Position numbers and translations under genes: made by a program
The notes under the pieces: generated by a model
The model's input: only the letters and a program-made list of their open reading frames with translations
Database searches by the model: none
Told to the model about the DNA's origin: nothing
Source: Apostichopus japonicus
Taxonomy: Eukaryota > Echinodermata > Holothuroidea > Aspidochirotida > Stichopodidae
DNA length: 64,000 nucleotides
NCBI RefSeq assembly: GCF_037975245.1
Contig: NC_092577.1
Location: 4,393,501-4,457,500 of the forward strand
Reading direction: 5' to 3'
Shown here: positions 1 through 12,654 of the stretch, one piece after another
How positions within the stretch are numbered: the stretch's first letter is position 1
Layout of the letters: each line of letters opens with the position of its first letter

Positions 1-1764
1 GATATGTGTTACCAAGGACCATAGATAGTGTTCCGTAAATACTGTGCTAATGTTGCAATATAAATGGCTAATTTACATTACATTTACAGAGTGCGGCTAG
101 CACAAATGTTACATACTTAACCAAATGTCTTTAGGCCTTTGTTACTTTGCCAAAACTGTATGTCAAAAGTGAAAAAGGAAGGATATTTTTTTGTGTAATG
201 CAAAGAGATAGTTCACTTGAGTATTCATCATTGATTTATAGAAAAACTGTGGTGAGTCATAAACCAAACTTATGACAAATAATTTCTCAGCAGAAATTGT
301 AACATATACGTACACATAATACTGCACACCGGTTATATTAAATAATGTACACCGGTCATACTACTAGTATGCTATATATATTGCATGCCTAAGCCCCACA
401 TAAGTGTAGTGTATAAGATCATTGTTTGTGTACTTGCGCACACCTTGGGGATCAAGCAAAGTTCAGATTATCAGCAAATGATGTTCGATATATCGGGCAA
501 GTCTTTAACATGGACTTCAGTGTACTTGGCAAAAATTACAATCATTACATTAAATGAGGTTAGTGTGATTGAATGTGGGGTTCTCATTTAAAATGTACCC
601 CAAAAATTGACCTAAAAGGTAAGTTTCTACCATTCAAGACATAGCTTATAGTTTGTGAAAACTACTTCTAGAAATATTTTAACTACTTTGTTTTCTGTTC
701 CACCCTAATGTTGCTTCAAGGATAATAACATATTCAACTTACATGTTCTGCATTAATATTGAACCATCACATCCATGGTCAGAAACTCATAATAATATCA
801 CTCCCAACTTCCTAATTCGAGATGATGATTATAAGGATATTTTCGGGCCCTTTTTAACAGCTAAGGTCATAAAGAGCTACTCAAGGCCTTTTTATACCAT
901 TTGATTTGACATGGGGTATTATTTTTATAAATAAATTTATAAATATGATATATTATTTTGTGTATATTAAATATATGTTATGTATATTTATATTTAAATA
1001 TTAATTAAGATAATTTATTTAGCTAAACTTCTATTTTTGTATTTGAGCTGTGTACTTGCATTTTTTTCCCTTTTTCTGTCTTTCCACATCTCTTCCATGC
1101 TGCTATTTTGATGAAACTGATGGAGCCCATAATGATGCATGGTCAGTGGACAATGAGGGTCTTTAAGAAATTGTATAGGTATAGGTCATCAGGGGTTCTA
1201 ATTGTTTGAAAACTGTTGAACACTTCCAACTTAATGGCTTAGGAGCATTTCAAAGTAATACCATAAGTATTCTCAAGATGTTTTGTCAGAAAAGATTTTG
1301 ACAATTTTGTAAAAATAAGTTTTCTCAATTGTCCCATAAACATTTATTTTAGTTTTAACTGTTCTTTAACCTTTAGTGTTTGTTATTGTTCTTTATGAAA
1401 TGACTTTTAAATGAAATGCTTATTTGTCACATTTTGCATTAATACTGAATGTTAATAAAAATTACCATGAAACTTACAATGTGTGTCACTATCTCATTTC
1501 TTAACTAAAAAGTACTTAATCTTAAACTAGTCTTGTGACTTAAATAAGTAGTCACAGTTGCAATGACTAATATTTTTGGTCACTGGACTAAGCTTTGGTC
1601 GATAGAGGCATCGTAGAAGGACTAATTTTAATTAGTCAGAAAACTCGATTTAATTAGTCACAAAACTAAGGTTATATAGTCAAATGACTAGAAGAAACTG
1701 GTCGATAGAGACATCGTTGTGACTAATTTTTTTTAGTCCTATTGACTAACTATTGTTTACAGTG
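1..1764. mobile_element. Partial TIR DNA element D' (right end)
   Basis: The stretch ends at 1764 in GTTTACAGTG and is homologous, in inverted orientation, to the left part of element D (3664 to about 4794). Shared landmarks are the repeated GTGACTA/TAGTCAC words near the terminus and the AT-rich block around 950-1010 (compare 4400-4500). Homology with D stops near 610, so the two copies are different deletion derivatives. The left end lies outside the window, so the target duplication cannot be read. The sequence after 1764 (CAGTGCTTC) matches 53411 onward, which marks the insertion boundary. No coding region is recognised in it. Confidence 0.75.
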
Positions 1765-3663
1765 CAGTGCTTCAAAATGGATAGGACAATTTACATGGCG
1801 AAATACACGCTAAACTATATAGGCCTATAGTCTTATATTTTAAACTATACAAACTGTGTTGACATAGTTCCAAGGACACAGGTTCACCAGAACCAGTCGA
1901 GTCATTTTCTATAGCTTTGTTGTCTACGCAGTGAACTAAATACTGAATGACTAACACATTTGGGCTGCGTAAGTACGTTCCCATAGCAACTCATCAAAAT
2001 GGAAGACCTAATATATTAGGCTTATATTGTCAACGGGCCGCTATGTGTAAAGCATACCGCAAAGATACGTGTCAAGAAGTAATACATATATTATAAGATC
2101 GATGGGGCATAGGGGGCATAAATTGCAACCGGCGTATAGTGATCCAACTGGCGACAGTGGGTCTTTTGTAAGGCAGTGCGACTGTTTTGAATAGTGAAAA
2201 CTTGGGTGACTGGGCTTGACAAGGTAACCATCAGTCAAGTTTTGTTCAACTACCTTATACCACTACTGTCCTTACGAACAGCTCCTATATATACCACCTT
2301 CTCCGATCATAGAAAAATGATATTCATACTGCTCGTACTGTCAGTACAAGTTGTTCGAAGCATGATATGAAAGTACAGTTTTAATCACAAGATTGTCACC
2401 CGAACTTGATGACAAAGCACATATTCAACGCATCGAGTCAAACGTTTTAAATGTTTTTTATATTTTTTTATGACATATCTATATTTACATGATATAGTTT
2501 TCTTTTTCTTTGAGAAAGAACCATAAAAAACAAGAGTCCCTGGAAAATTGACCTTATCATATAGTAATGAGATTGTATGATATACCTGATTTAGCAATAA
2601 AAAGGGATGAGTTCGGCAGACAGCGTATTTACTTGTTAGTTTATGTATGTATGTATTTTAGATCCTCCTACAAACAGGAACTCGCAAAGAAGCCATCATT
2701 GGCTTATCAAGCCCGCAAGCTGACTGAAGTCAATCTCTTACTTTCATATTTAACGTCCATGATTATGAATTGTCAACAACTGATCTTTAACTGGACGACA
2801 TACATTAATCTTGCAGTGACTCGAACCGGGCCCTTATGATTGGAAGGCACCGGCGTTAACCACTGAGGTAACACTCCACAATGTTCATAATAAACGTGTG
2901 TTCATCATAAACGTGTTAACGTGTAAACGTATTATCATAAACGTGTTAAGTTGTAATCCATAAGCCCTTGCGGGTGTCTTCCACATGTAAGGTCGCTTAA
3001 GCGTCGTTAAAATAGCTGCTGATTATTATTTTTATTATCATTATTAGCTGTAGAATTTATCATGAATTGCAGAAAGAAGGCCACTTCTCATTTACGTATT
3101 ATTACTTTCAATACACCGGTTACGTGTTTACATGTATTATACGCCTTTACAGTCTTAAGTTCATATTGATAAATTACTCCCCGATTGTTATAAAAATCAA
3201 ATGTGTAAATACCATATTTTTACAAGTCAAAGTAAAATCAAGACTAATGGAGTATAGTAAAATGAAGGGGGGAGTTATTGACCGTGTGCCTATTGATCTG
3301 AGTGGTACGTCGATAGCACAACCTGACAAGTTTATAAAACAAAGTTTCCTGTATAACATGTCAGGAGAGTTAGCTCCTGTATGTAATTTCACCCGAACCG
3401 AATTGTACAGTTGCTTATAATAGCGTTTTCGACTTGAATATATTGCGCATTTATATGCATCTGTGTTATAACATGATAACACGTGTGATGCTAGAGGCAC
3501 ATTTTATTGCGGCCTGTGTTAAAAAATATATAAAAATATAAAAAAATAATAAGAAATAAAAAAATATTTTATATTATATAAAAATAAAAATAAAAAAAAA
3601 TAAAAAAAATAAAAAAAATATACATATATATATAAAAAAATATACATATATATAATACCACTA
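1765..3663. repeat. Segmental duplication, copy 1 (first part)
   Basis: This segment matches 53411-54830 plus 63602-63777 in direct orientation with scattered substitutions and indels. It contains a SINE (2646-2880) that copy 2 lacks, and the uninterrupted site (TTA at 3451-3453) for the Harbinger insertion of copy 2. A reading frame at about 3229-3417 is open in both copies and differs by two conservative changes in the part compared, but it resembles no family I know. A second SINE-type tail (ending CTGCTGATTATTATT) lies at about 2963-3045. The A/T-rich tail at 3520-3660 is simple sequence. It is probably host intergenic DNA beside the LDLa gene. Confidence 0.8.
2646..2880 (-). mobile_element. 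tRNA-derived SINE
   Basis: On the minus strand the 5' end (2880 downward) reads as a tRNA-like head with an A-box region (TACCTCAGTGGTTAACG) and a B-box (GGTTCGAGTC at about 2816-2826). A non-tRNA body follows and ends in ATACATACATACATA. The duplicated copy near 54268 lacks the whole block, which supports a SINE insertion after the segmental duplication. The short flanking repeat is ambiguous because the target itself contains ATG repeats. The parent tRNA is not assigned. Confidence 0.7.
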
Positions 3664-6600
3664 CACTGTAAACAATAGTTAGTCAATATGACTAAAAAAA
3701 ATTAGTCACAACGATGTCTCTATCGACCAGTTTTTTCTAGTCATTTGACTATATAACATTAGTTTTGTGACTAATTAAATTGAGTTTTCTGACTAATTAA
3801 AATTAGTCCTACTACGATGCCTCTATCGACCAAAGCTTAGTCCAGTGACTAAAAATATTAGTCATTGCAACTGTGACTACTTATTTAGGTCACAAGACTA
3901 GTTTAAGATTAAGTACTGATTAGTTAAGAAATGAGATAGTGACACACATTGTAAGTTTCATGGTAATTTTTATTAACATTCAGTACTAATGCAAAATGTG
4001 ACAAATAAACATTCCATTTAAAAGTCATCTCATAAAGAACAGTAACAAACACTAAAGGTTAAAGAACATTTAAAACTAAAATAAATATTTATGGGAAAAT
4101 TGGGAAAACTTATTTTTACAAAATTGTCAAAATCTTTTCCCACAAAACATCTTGAGAATACTTATGGGATTACTTTGAAATGCTCCTAAGCCATTAAGTT
4201 GGCAGTGTTCAACAGTTTTCAAACAATTAGACCCCCTGATGACCTATACCTACAATTTCTTAAAGACCCTCATTGTCCACTGACCATGCATCATTATGGG
4301 CTCCATCAGTTTCATCAAAATAGCAGCATGGAAGAGATGTGGGCAGACAAAGGGAAAAATTGCGAGTACGCAGCTCAAATATAAAAATAGAAGTTTAGCC
4401 AAATAAATTATCTTAATTAATATTTAAATATACATAACATATATTTAATATACATAAAATAATATATCATATTTATAAATTTATTTATAAAAATAATACC
4501 CCATGTCAAATCAAATGGTATAAAAAGGCCTTGAGTAGCTCTATATGACCTTAGCTGTTAAAAAGGGCCAGAAAATATCCTTTTAATCTTCATCTCGAAT
4601 TATGAACTTGGAAGTGATATTATTATCAGTTTCTGACCATGGATGTGATGGTACAATATTAATGCAGAACATGTAAGTTGAATATGTTATTATCCTTGAC
4701 GCAACATTAGGGTGGAACAGAAAACAAAGTAGTTAAAACATTTCTAGAAGTACTTTATCACAAACTATAAGTTATGTCTTGAATGGTAGAAACAATGCTG
4801 AGCTACAGCTACATGTTCCCCAGGGGACATCCCATATCATTGCAGCCATGAAGCGGTGCAAATGCTATATTTTTGAATTACCTCACAGGGTACCCTATAC
4901 ACCTGAGTAAAGAGTGGCAATTGAGATTAAGTGTCTTCATTAAAGATACATACGTATCGACCAGGTTGGTACATGAACCTACGATCATGGAATCATGTGT
5001 TCAGTGCCCCAACCATTCCGCCACAACTTCTCTATGTCTTTATGTACTGTGGTTATTTCAGTGATTGCATAATGCGCACTATATATCACAGATTGTTCCT
5101 TATATGTAACTTAAGGTAGCATAAGCCCATTTATAGCCCCATTGACTTACACACTAAATCACAAAAGTAATGTGGTCTCTAAGTCTAGATAAAAGTTTTC
5201 ACTAGCTAAATGCTACCTATCACTGGATAGCTGACAAGTTGGCCTTTCATGGCACTAACAATTTTCTGTATCATGACCATGTAGATTTTTTTGCTATTCG
5301 AGCCGGAAGTTTTCGTCACTTGTAAACAAACCTCTTCACTCAGAGGTAAACAATTTTCCTACGCTGCTCCTGGGAAGCCTAAAGGGGTCTAAAACTGCCT
5401 CAATTGACCCAATTTTCTCACCACATGTACATTCATGCTCTTCAACATGCAAGCCACAAAAAACTATATTATGATTGATAACAGGTCAAAAAAGATGTTC
5501 CCCGCTGCTTTTTGGCACTTTTCCTGAAGGAGAACAATCGAAGGGATGGATATAGACTCTAATAGGAGTATGCCAACTTAAGTGAGAGATTCATTTTTTT
5601 TCATACCAAAATGATACTTTTTATAGTCGTCACAATATAAATCACAACATATTTCAATGCAATTATCATTTTTGGTCCATAAAGATGTCTTTTCAGAGAT
5701 TTCAGTATGCACTGTGCAGTGTGTAAATACACATATGAGCAATACTGTGTAAGCAGTAACCAGGTCTACGTCTGCAACAACATTTCCAGTCACCAATTTT
5801 GATAAACTTGACCAAGTTGGGTGCATTTATGATTCTTGCAGGTTTTATTGGTATCCGGATCACAGTCCACTTGGTCTGGCTTGCCATACCTGCAGCAACA
5901 TCATACAGAGAAGGGTCAGCGGGGAGGGCTTTTTCGTCTCTGGCTCTGAAATGTGATGAAATTGAAAACTACTTTTGTTTAGCTCAGTTGATTCCTCCCA
6001 AACTGACCTACAGGACATACCCCAATGTATTCCTGAACTGTTTGGAACATGTTAAACTGATATTGCCTGTCACTTCAGTGCAACTGTTAAGTTACTTAGA
6101 ATAAGAGAATTGAAGGTGTTCTTTGCCAAAACTGGATCATTGGGATTTGTAAACCACAGCCTAACTGTAACAGTATGTACAGTAGTCTAAAGGAAAGCTT
6201 ACTGAAATGCTATCTAAATACACAGTTCACCTCAATAACATATCCAGTCCATTTAAAGGTTTATCCATAGGTTGTTACAATGTATTAAAGACAGGTGTAG
6301 GGGACAAGAGGTAGATAGGGGGCATAATTTGTGATAAAACATTCAAATTTGTTGCTCGTCAAAGAACAAGAACATCAAATTACCTTATTCTCCATGGGTG
6401 GCAAGCACTGGTTCCTATAGTTACTACAGTAGATCTCCCATGGAAGTATCAGGATATCTATTTCTGCTGTCAGAGTTGTTTGGAATTTGTTGTTACCTCA
6501 TCTAACCAGTTGAGTCCATTGATACCACAACCATTCAAAGTATATAGCTGTGAATGCTCAGGACTTGGCACATCAACTTTCTCTGAAAATTGACAAACAA

Positions 6601-7893
6601 CAGAAAATTAATGATAGGCTGAGTAGGCTCAAAACCCCTTGATGCACATATGCAGGAGCAGAAAATGCATACCTTTGTGGATTATTTGCTAAATAAGACT
6701 CAAAACATTCTCTGTCCAGGGTATTAGCACTCAGCAGCCACTCCACTTAGGATACAGAACCCTACAACATTGGGCTACAGCTGGTGTAGACTTGGTCTAG
6801 GAAGTAGGATACTAACATAGCGCCACTATGAACCTGAGGCCTAGGCCTAAGCTAACAACATTATGGGTATTTCATGCATTGAAACTGAGTTTTTGTTCTT
6901 AGTTAAACACCAGGTACTTCCAACTTTATCAAAAATATCCTAAAATATGAGTACCATGTACTTTGTACCATGTACTAGAGCAGAAGGTAAGTACCACTCC
7001 GAAGATCTTCAGTTCAGAGTGCACGAAATGCAGACCGGGTTGGTGGTCGACGAAGTGTCTAGAAACTTGACGTATGCTAGCCTACACCACAGGCGCTCGT
7101 AACATTATAGAAGATAGGCCTAGTATACTAGCTAATAATACACATTTATGTAAAATATGTCATATAAGTGTGTATTACTGCTTCTATAGTACTATACATC
7201 TACGAGCGCATGTGGGCTACACTAGGTAGACTAAACTCCTAGCCTAGCTTCGTTCTAGCGTTAGCCACAGTTTTGCTTGCTATGGCCTAACGTTATAATT
7301 TTACCCATACTTTCCAGCCAAACATATCGCGGATATTCAAACCTTCTTTGAACATTATCTCAATTGTGTCAATTATTATTTATTAGAATTTCAGTTGTGA
7401 TTGAACTTACCTAACTGACCACATTTTGAAACTGCTTCTGACAATTTGTTAAATGATTAAGAATCTTCTTATTTTGTTGATGGCCCTGTTCTATCTGCAG
7501 TTAGGTAATGGCCGCAATGTACGACGTACGACGTACCACGTACGTGCATACAGTATACATGTAATCGCCGGCCGTCGTCTGAATTTTTTATCTCTGATCA
7601 GCTGAGCACACGGTATTCTACGGTACGATGATTGGATAAAAATAATGACGTCATTGGTCAAAGCTGAAGGTTATAGAAAGTAAACAAACAGAAGACTAGA
7701 ACATTCTCGTCACGCTTACATACATGACATGCATAGTGAGTGTCAACAAAGTTCGTACAAATTTATGTGACTAATTTATGTTAGTCGAACGACCATGCCA
7801 ATTGGTCTGCAACTAACGAATTGGTAATGACCAGCTAACTCTAGTCACTGTGACTAGATTTTTGCCATTCGTGACTAACTAATGTTTACAGTG
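3664..7893. mobile_element. 4.2 kb TIR DNA transposon D
   Basis: The ends are inverted repeats (left CACTGTAAACAATAGTTAGT; right, read inward, CACTGTAAACATTAGTTAGT) flanked by TA (3662-3663 and 7894-7895). The unfilled site is seen in duplication copy 2 at 63771-63785, where TT replaces TA between CCAC and CGATTT. Subterminal GTGACTA/TAGTCAC words recur near both ends and may be transposase sites. The ends could suit a CACTA-like (CMC) or a Tc1/mariner-like element; the 2-bp target repeat does not decide. The interior has no recognisable transposase. The longest frame (5799-6104, plus) resembles nothing known to me. It is likely non-autonomous. Confidence 0.85.
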
Positions 7894-7895
7894 TA

Positions 7896-8153
7896 CGATT
7901 TACTGTATTGTATCTTTAAATATATATCTAGCTCTCGCATGCTCCCAAAACATAACACGTGTTAGTGTGTTATAACACCCTGGCATATAAATGCAACATC
8001 AGCTACACGTTAAGAACAAATATAAGCTCACACCTTTTCGGCTTGGGTGGTAATTCTGTCTTCATAAAGAGATTAGACTGTATAAATATCCTGGCACTGC
8101 GATGAATGGGCAGCATTTTACGGCGGAAATGTTAAAGTACCTTCGACACGCGT
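7896..8153. repeat. Segmental duplication, copy 1 (continuation)
   Basis: The stretch resumes the duplicated segment after element D and matches 63780-64000 in direct orientation up to about 8117, where copy 2 leaves the window. It includes a partial palindrome around the CACGTGTTA words at 7957-7972. Element B starts at 8154. Confidence 0.75.
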
Positions 8154-9845
8154 CACGGGAAAAAGACACGCATTTAAGTTATCGTAAGCACAGTCCTTGG
8201 ATGTTTACGTCTTGCTTACGGTCACCTTAAACATCGGAAACCCGTACATTTTGGAACAACGCGTTTACGATGTGATTACGCATCCGTAAACATTGTAAAC
8301 ACGGAACAACAGATTTCCGTTACGTTTATGACAACTTACATATCGGAAGTTAATAATAACTTTCGTATTTATTAAAACTTATTTCTTCTCCACGTTTACG
8401 TTGACCTTAATCTCGCCACGAAGAAATTTACGACAGGATTACGATTATCTTACACATCGGAAACTCGTAGCATAGATACAACGCGTTTACAACAAACTTA
8501 CGCCAAACTTAAGCATGACGTTAACGTTGATTGTTCCATGAAATAAAACACTGGACACAATTCTCATGTCAATCTTTCCGATAATGATATTACCCTGTGA
8601 CTGCATCTCATGAACAAAATTTCAACATTTACGTTGGCTGAAACGAGTGCAGTTAAAAATTTACTGTATATTTACAATTAACTTACAAATACCCAAATAC
8701 GTTCATTTCAGCGTTTACGTATTGATTACGAAATCCTTAAACGTCAAGTTTTCATGGACTTGTCATGCTTAATACTATTTATACGAAGATGACATTATAC
8801 TGTGTTTGTTCGTATTAAACATATATGAATATTTTCGTTCACCTGAAACAGGAACAGTACGGCATGCTTAGGATATACACGTCGGAAATTCCGAAGCATG
8901 CACACCACGGGATTACAGCATGATTACACCAACTTACTCATTGCGTTTACGTTGAATGTATTCTCCACTGAATTCGGAATTTACGGGAAGATTACGATTC
9001 ACTTACGCGTCGGAAATCCCAGAGCATACACATACCACGAGTGTCAGTACAGCATGATTACATCAACTTGCACACTTCGCTTACGTTGACTCAATAAAGA
9101 TTCGGAATTTAAGAGATGATCAATATTAACTTAAACGTCGGAAATTTCAAAAAAATACACAGAACGTGATTACGGTATGATTACAACGCCCATATACGTC
9201 ACATTTAAGTTGTACCCACGGGTATTTTTTACCGAGACAATCATCTGCCTATTCGGTTTATTATATATGTTCGTCTGTAATTATAGCATGCTAAAGTACT
9301 TGCTAGAAGTTTTCAAAAAGAGAGGCTTTAACTCTTCCAAAGTGTTCTCTTGAAATTCTAGTAAATGGACACACAAGATGACTGAATGTCCAGTGAGGTA
9401 AATTTCCTTCAGGGTGCACGTGGTAATAGAAAAAAGTTAAAGGATTTGACCAAAGGTGACCATTTTGAATATCTGACAATTTTCTAATACAGCATATATC
9501 TTTCAACGTGAATGTGCATGGCCTGCACAAACATACTACCATAATGTACCTCACAATGTATTTCTCATACTTTGTTCAGTTATAACATATATATACATAT
9601 ATATATATATATATGCAGCTGTCAAACCAACAAAACTCCTCAAGCTAATTCTATGAGAGTATCAGCAAATATCCTCGTGGTTGCTCATTTTGGTAAGTTA
9701 CGTAATTCACGTTGCGGGCCCTCGATCATAATACCTCAACAAACAGCTCGCCCTCACAAAGAATTAAGTTTGGCGCTCTGGCATGGCTGATCGATATTCT
9801 TATCACTACCGCTGGAATCATGAGAAAACAGATGAGAAGACACAT
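8154..9845 (-). mobile_element. Element B, outer fragment (CACGGGAAAAA family)
   Basis: The fragment starts with CACGGGAAAAAGACACGC and is the inverted counterpart of element A 26055-27702. The first ~1.1 kb is dense in ACGTAAACG/CGTTTACGT words. A ~250 bp internal module follows at 9300-9545, then a short TA repeat (9589-9614). The fragment stops at CACAT (9841-9845), where composite C is inserted. The rest of B resumes after the second CACAT at 31630. No transposase is recognised. No clear target duplication flanks B (left ACGCGT, right TGAGTA). Confidence 0.85.
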
Positions 9846-10560
9846 CAGGGGCGTATCCAGGATTTTCTAACCCGGGGGGCGCAAATTACTATCTAAGCGG
9901 AGCGCCACCTTCGGTTGGCGCGCAGCGTACAAGAAAGTTTCTGGTTTTGATAACCCCCCCCCCCCCCCAGATCACCGGAAATGCCACTTCTCGAGGATGA
10001 AATGACCAACCAGATGCACACTTTTGCCTGAGAACCAAGAATTTGTTTTCCATTTATAACCTTTTGAAGATTGTCACCAATCACACATCATGTTGACCTC
10101 ATCACAACTCATGTGGATCATTGCTTTTTGTAGGTGATTTTACGTCGCGGCCTACAATAACCCGTAAACCCCACTTTTCAAGGTTTTAAGCCAATTATTT
10201 GTTCAGAATTTGAAAATTCACAATTCTCGTGAATAAATTCACTTCAAAACATACCCATAATGTTGCACAAAATTTCATCTATGGACAACCAATACAGAAA
10301 AACCTTCTTCACCCCCTAACAGACCGGTCAAAATTGCACGAGTAGAGGGAAGTATGATGAAGAATGGTGGTCAGGGAATTTTCGAAAATTCAGACACAGT
10401 TAATATATTGGTGTACAAATATTCAAACCTCTTATTAACGGCTACTATAAAACTTCGTTGAAGGAAATGAAAAATATCATATATTTCCGAAACCGAACAC
10501 TACAAACATCTACAGTTTTGAGGCTGTTCATCCCGGAACGCCATTTTCATGCTCACTAAT

Positions 10561-12399
10561 ACGATGTGATATCTGCTGTTCGCTTTAAAAATAATAAATA
10601 ATAAATAATAATTGAAATGAGACTGGAATAAATAACTATATCTGTTTATTATGCAAAGCTCCACCAGTGGCGTAACGATGAACCCGGGGGCTCCTGGCCC
10701 AACGGGGATCCCCTATCAGGAGGTCCAAGCAAGGGCGTCCGCAAAATTATTTACAAGTAGGTCAAAAAGGTGTAACACACTACTTTCTACTATCTAAGCG
10801 CAGCGCCACCTTCGGTTGGCGCGGAGCGTACGACGATTTTTTTGGCCAGAAAATACTCCTAGATCGTCGGAAAAGACACTTCCCGTTTAAGTTGCATTTA
10901 CACATCGGTTGTTTTGAGATCTCATGTCTTAGGATTTTGACTTTCAATAATTTCAGTAATGCATTATGGGTCCGTATGCAATGAACATAACTAGAGAACT
11001 GTTGGTTGAGGGAAATCATTGAAATGTCAAATGCTTAACTTTTTCTTTTAATTTTTGATTTTCCAGGGGGGAGTGGGCAAGTGCCCCCCTCCCCTACTGT
11101 ATGGAGTATAATGGGGACTACTGTACAAATACAGTAATCAAACCTTAGCATAGGCCTAATTTCGGCTGAAACTTTGTCTCCATGTAAGCCTAATTTTTAC
11201 TTAATTACCAGATACAACGAAGGCATCTTTATTCTTACCTTTTATTATTATATTTCTATGAAAGCCCTGACTTCATTTTCAAATGAACGCAGTTTCAAGT
11301 CTGTTGGGTGTTGGGTTATTGTTTTAGAATTTTTCAAAAAATCATATGTCCCGATGTTGTACTCAGTATAACATTGGCTGGAATTGGGTTTTAAATTATA
11401 TACTTCGTTTTCGATTATAATAATAAATAACACAACTAGCTCGATAAATACATTAATACCCAATGAACCCATGATCATGGTGTCCGTATTCCGTATCACG
11501 TGAAAATATGTATATTGTCTTGTTCAGTCTTTGTATGAGTTTTTCTTTCCCAGTAAAACGGGCCCTCCCTATCCAAAGAGGTATACCCCTTTTCTGTTCA
11601 TCAGTATAGCGGGGCCCACTTTTGGTCGGGGCCACCTGCTCAGCACGGTCCGAGCCCACAGGAGTTACGCTACTTTGCCCCACATTCTTTCAAGTTCATT
11701 TCGAAAGACGCACAGTTTCAAGTTCATTACACACTGAAGGCTTCGATTCTCTATCTGCCTTCAGTTAGGGAAGATCTTGGGATTTTCATCCTAGATGTCG
11801 CTAGATATTGCTAGATATCAATACAGTACAGTGCCCTTGGGATTTCATTGATTTTTCGGGGCCTGATCTTGGGAAATTGCAAAGACGGAAGCGGCCACAC
11901 TCCATGTAGGTGAGTGCACGACCTCTAGCGGTCACTAATATCGTCCCCGTTTTCGCGTAGTGGCGAACGTGCACTTTTGGCGAAATTGAGTTAAATATTG
12001 TTCTTACCTATTGCGAGGGTGAAGAATCGGTGGTTGAGCCGGGTTAGAAGTTTTAAAACTGTCTATTTTTTTCGTTTTTTCTGACTCATTTTTGACGAAT
12101 GTCCACTTAAGACCGACTCTCGTTTTTACATACTGACGAATACTTTAGTCATCATTACAACCACTCAGTAACACTATTTGTCTAAGGTCCATGCATTTTC
12201 GCATATCGACGAATATTACCCTTTGGAACAAGCCGAACATAACAACCATGTCATACTGACTTGAGAACCAACTAACTGCCATTTGAAAACACCCAGGATT
12301 ATGGGAAGGTAATATCTTTATTAGTTCACCTCGTCATTTAATTGATTTATACAGTATTCATATACTACGGAAGCGTAGAAGAGACATGGTGATGAAAGA
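10561..12399. other. Unassigned interior of composite C
   Basis: No coding region or RNA gene is recognised. Around 10665 there is a CAGTGGCGTAACGATG end-like word. At 10790-10830 there is a second copy of the hairpin region also seen at 9893-9925. At about 11930-11965 a ~35 bp stretch (ATATCGTCCCCGTTTTCGCG) is repeated, inverted and diverged, at about 30900-30940, so it may be a subterminal feature of C. GACGAAT words recur at 12090-12215 and again at 30590-30910. Confidence 0.5.
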
Positions 12400-12654
12400 G
12401 AAACAAACTCGTCAAAATGACAAAATTCGGAAAAAGACGTTTTGCCGAGTTTAACAACTCGTCAAAACGACAAAATTATTAAATTTGCCGAGATGCAACA
12501 AGTCGCCAAAATGACAAAATTCTGAAAATTGACGTTTTGCCGAAATACAATAATTCATCAAAATGACAAAAATCTGAAACTTGACGTTTTGCCGAGATAC
12601 AAAAAGTCGTCAAAATGACAAAATTTTGAAAATTGACATTTTGCCGAGATACAA
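12400..12654. repeat. 52-bp satellite array, left part
   Basis: About five units of a 52-bp tandem repeat are marked by GTCGTCAAAATGAC and GACGTTTTGCCGAGATA. Successive GTCGTC-like words lie near 12502, 12554 and 12606. The array continues with the same period at 27703. Element A therefore interrupted one array of about 11 units. CAA at 12652-12654 and 27703-27705 is the apparent target duplication. Confidence 0.9.

Noticed and set aside
3361-3378. CAGGAG...CTCCTG palindrome as another micro-insertion
   Set aside because: It is present in both duplication copies, no 7-bp duplication flanks it and the ends differ (CAGGAG).
3067-3420. Frame open in both copies of the segmental duplication
   Set aside because: Similarity is explained by recent duplication. 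No family resemblance or splice support is strong enough to call a gene.
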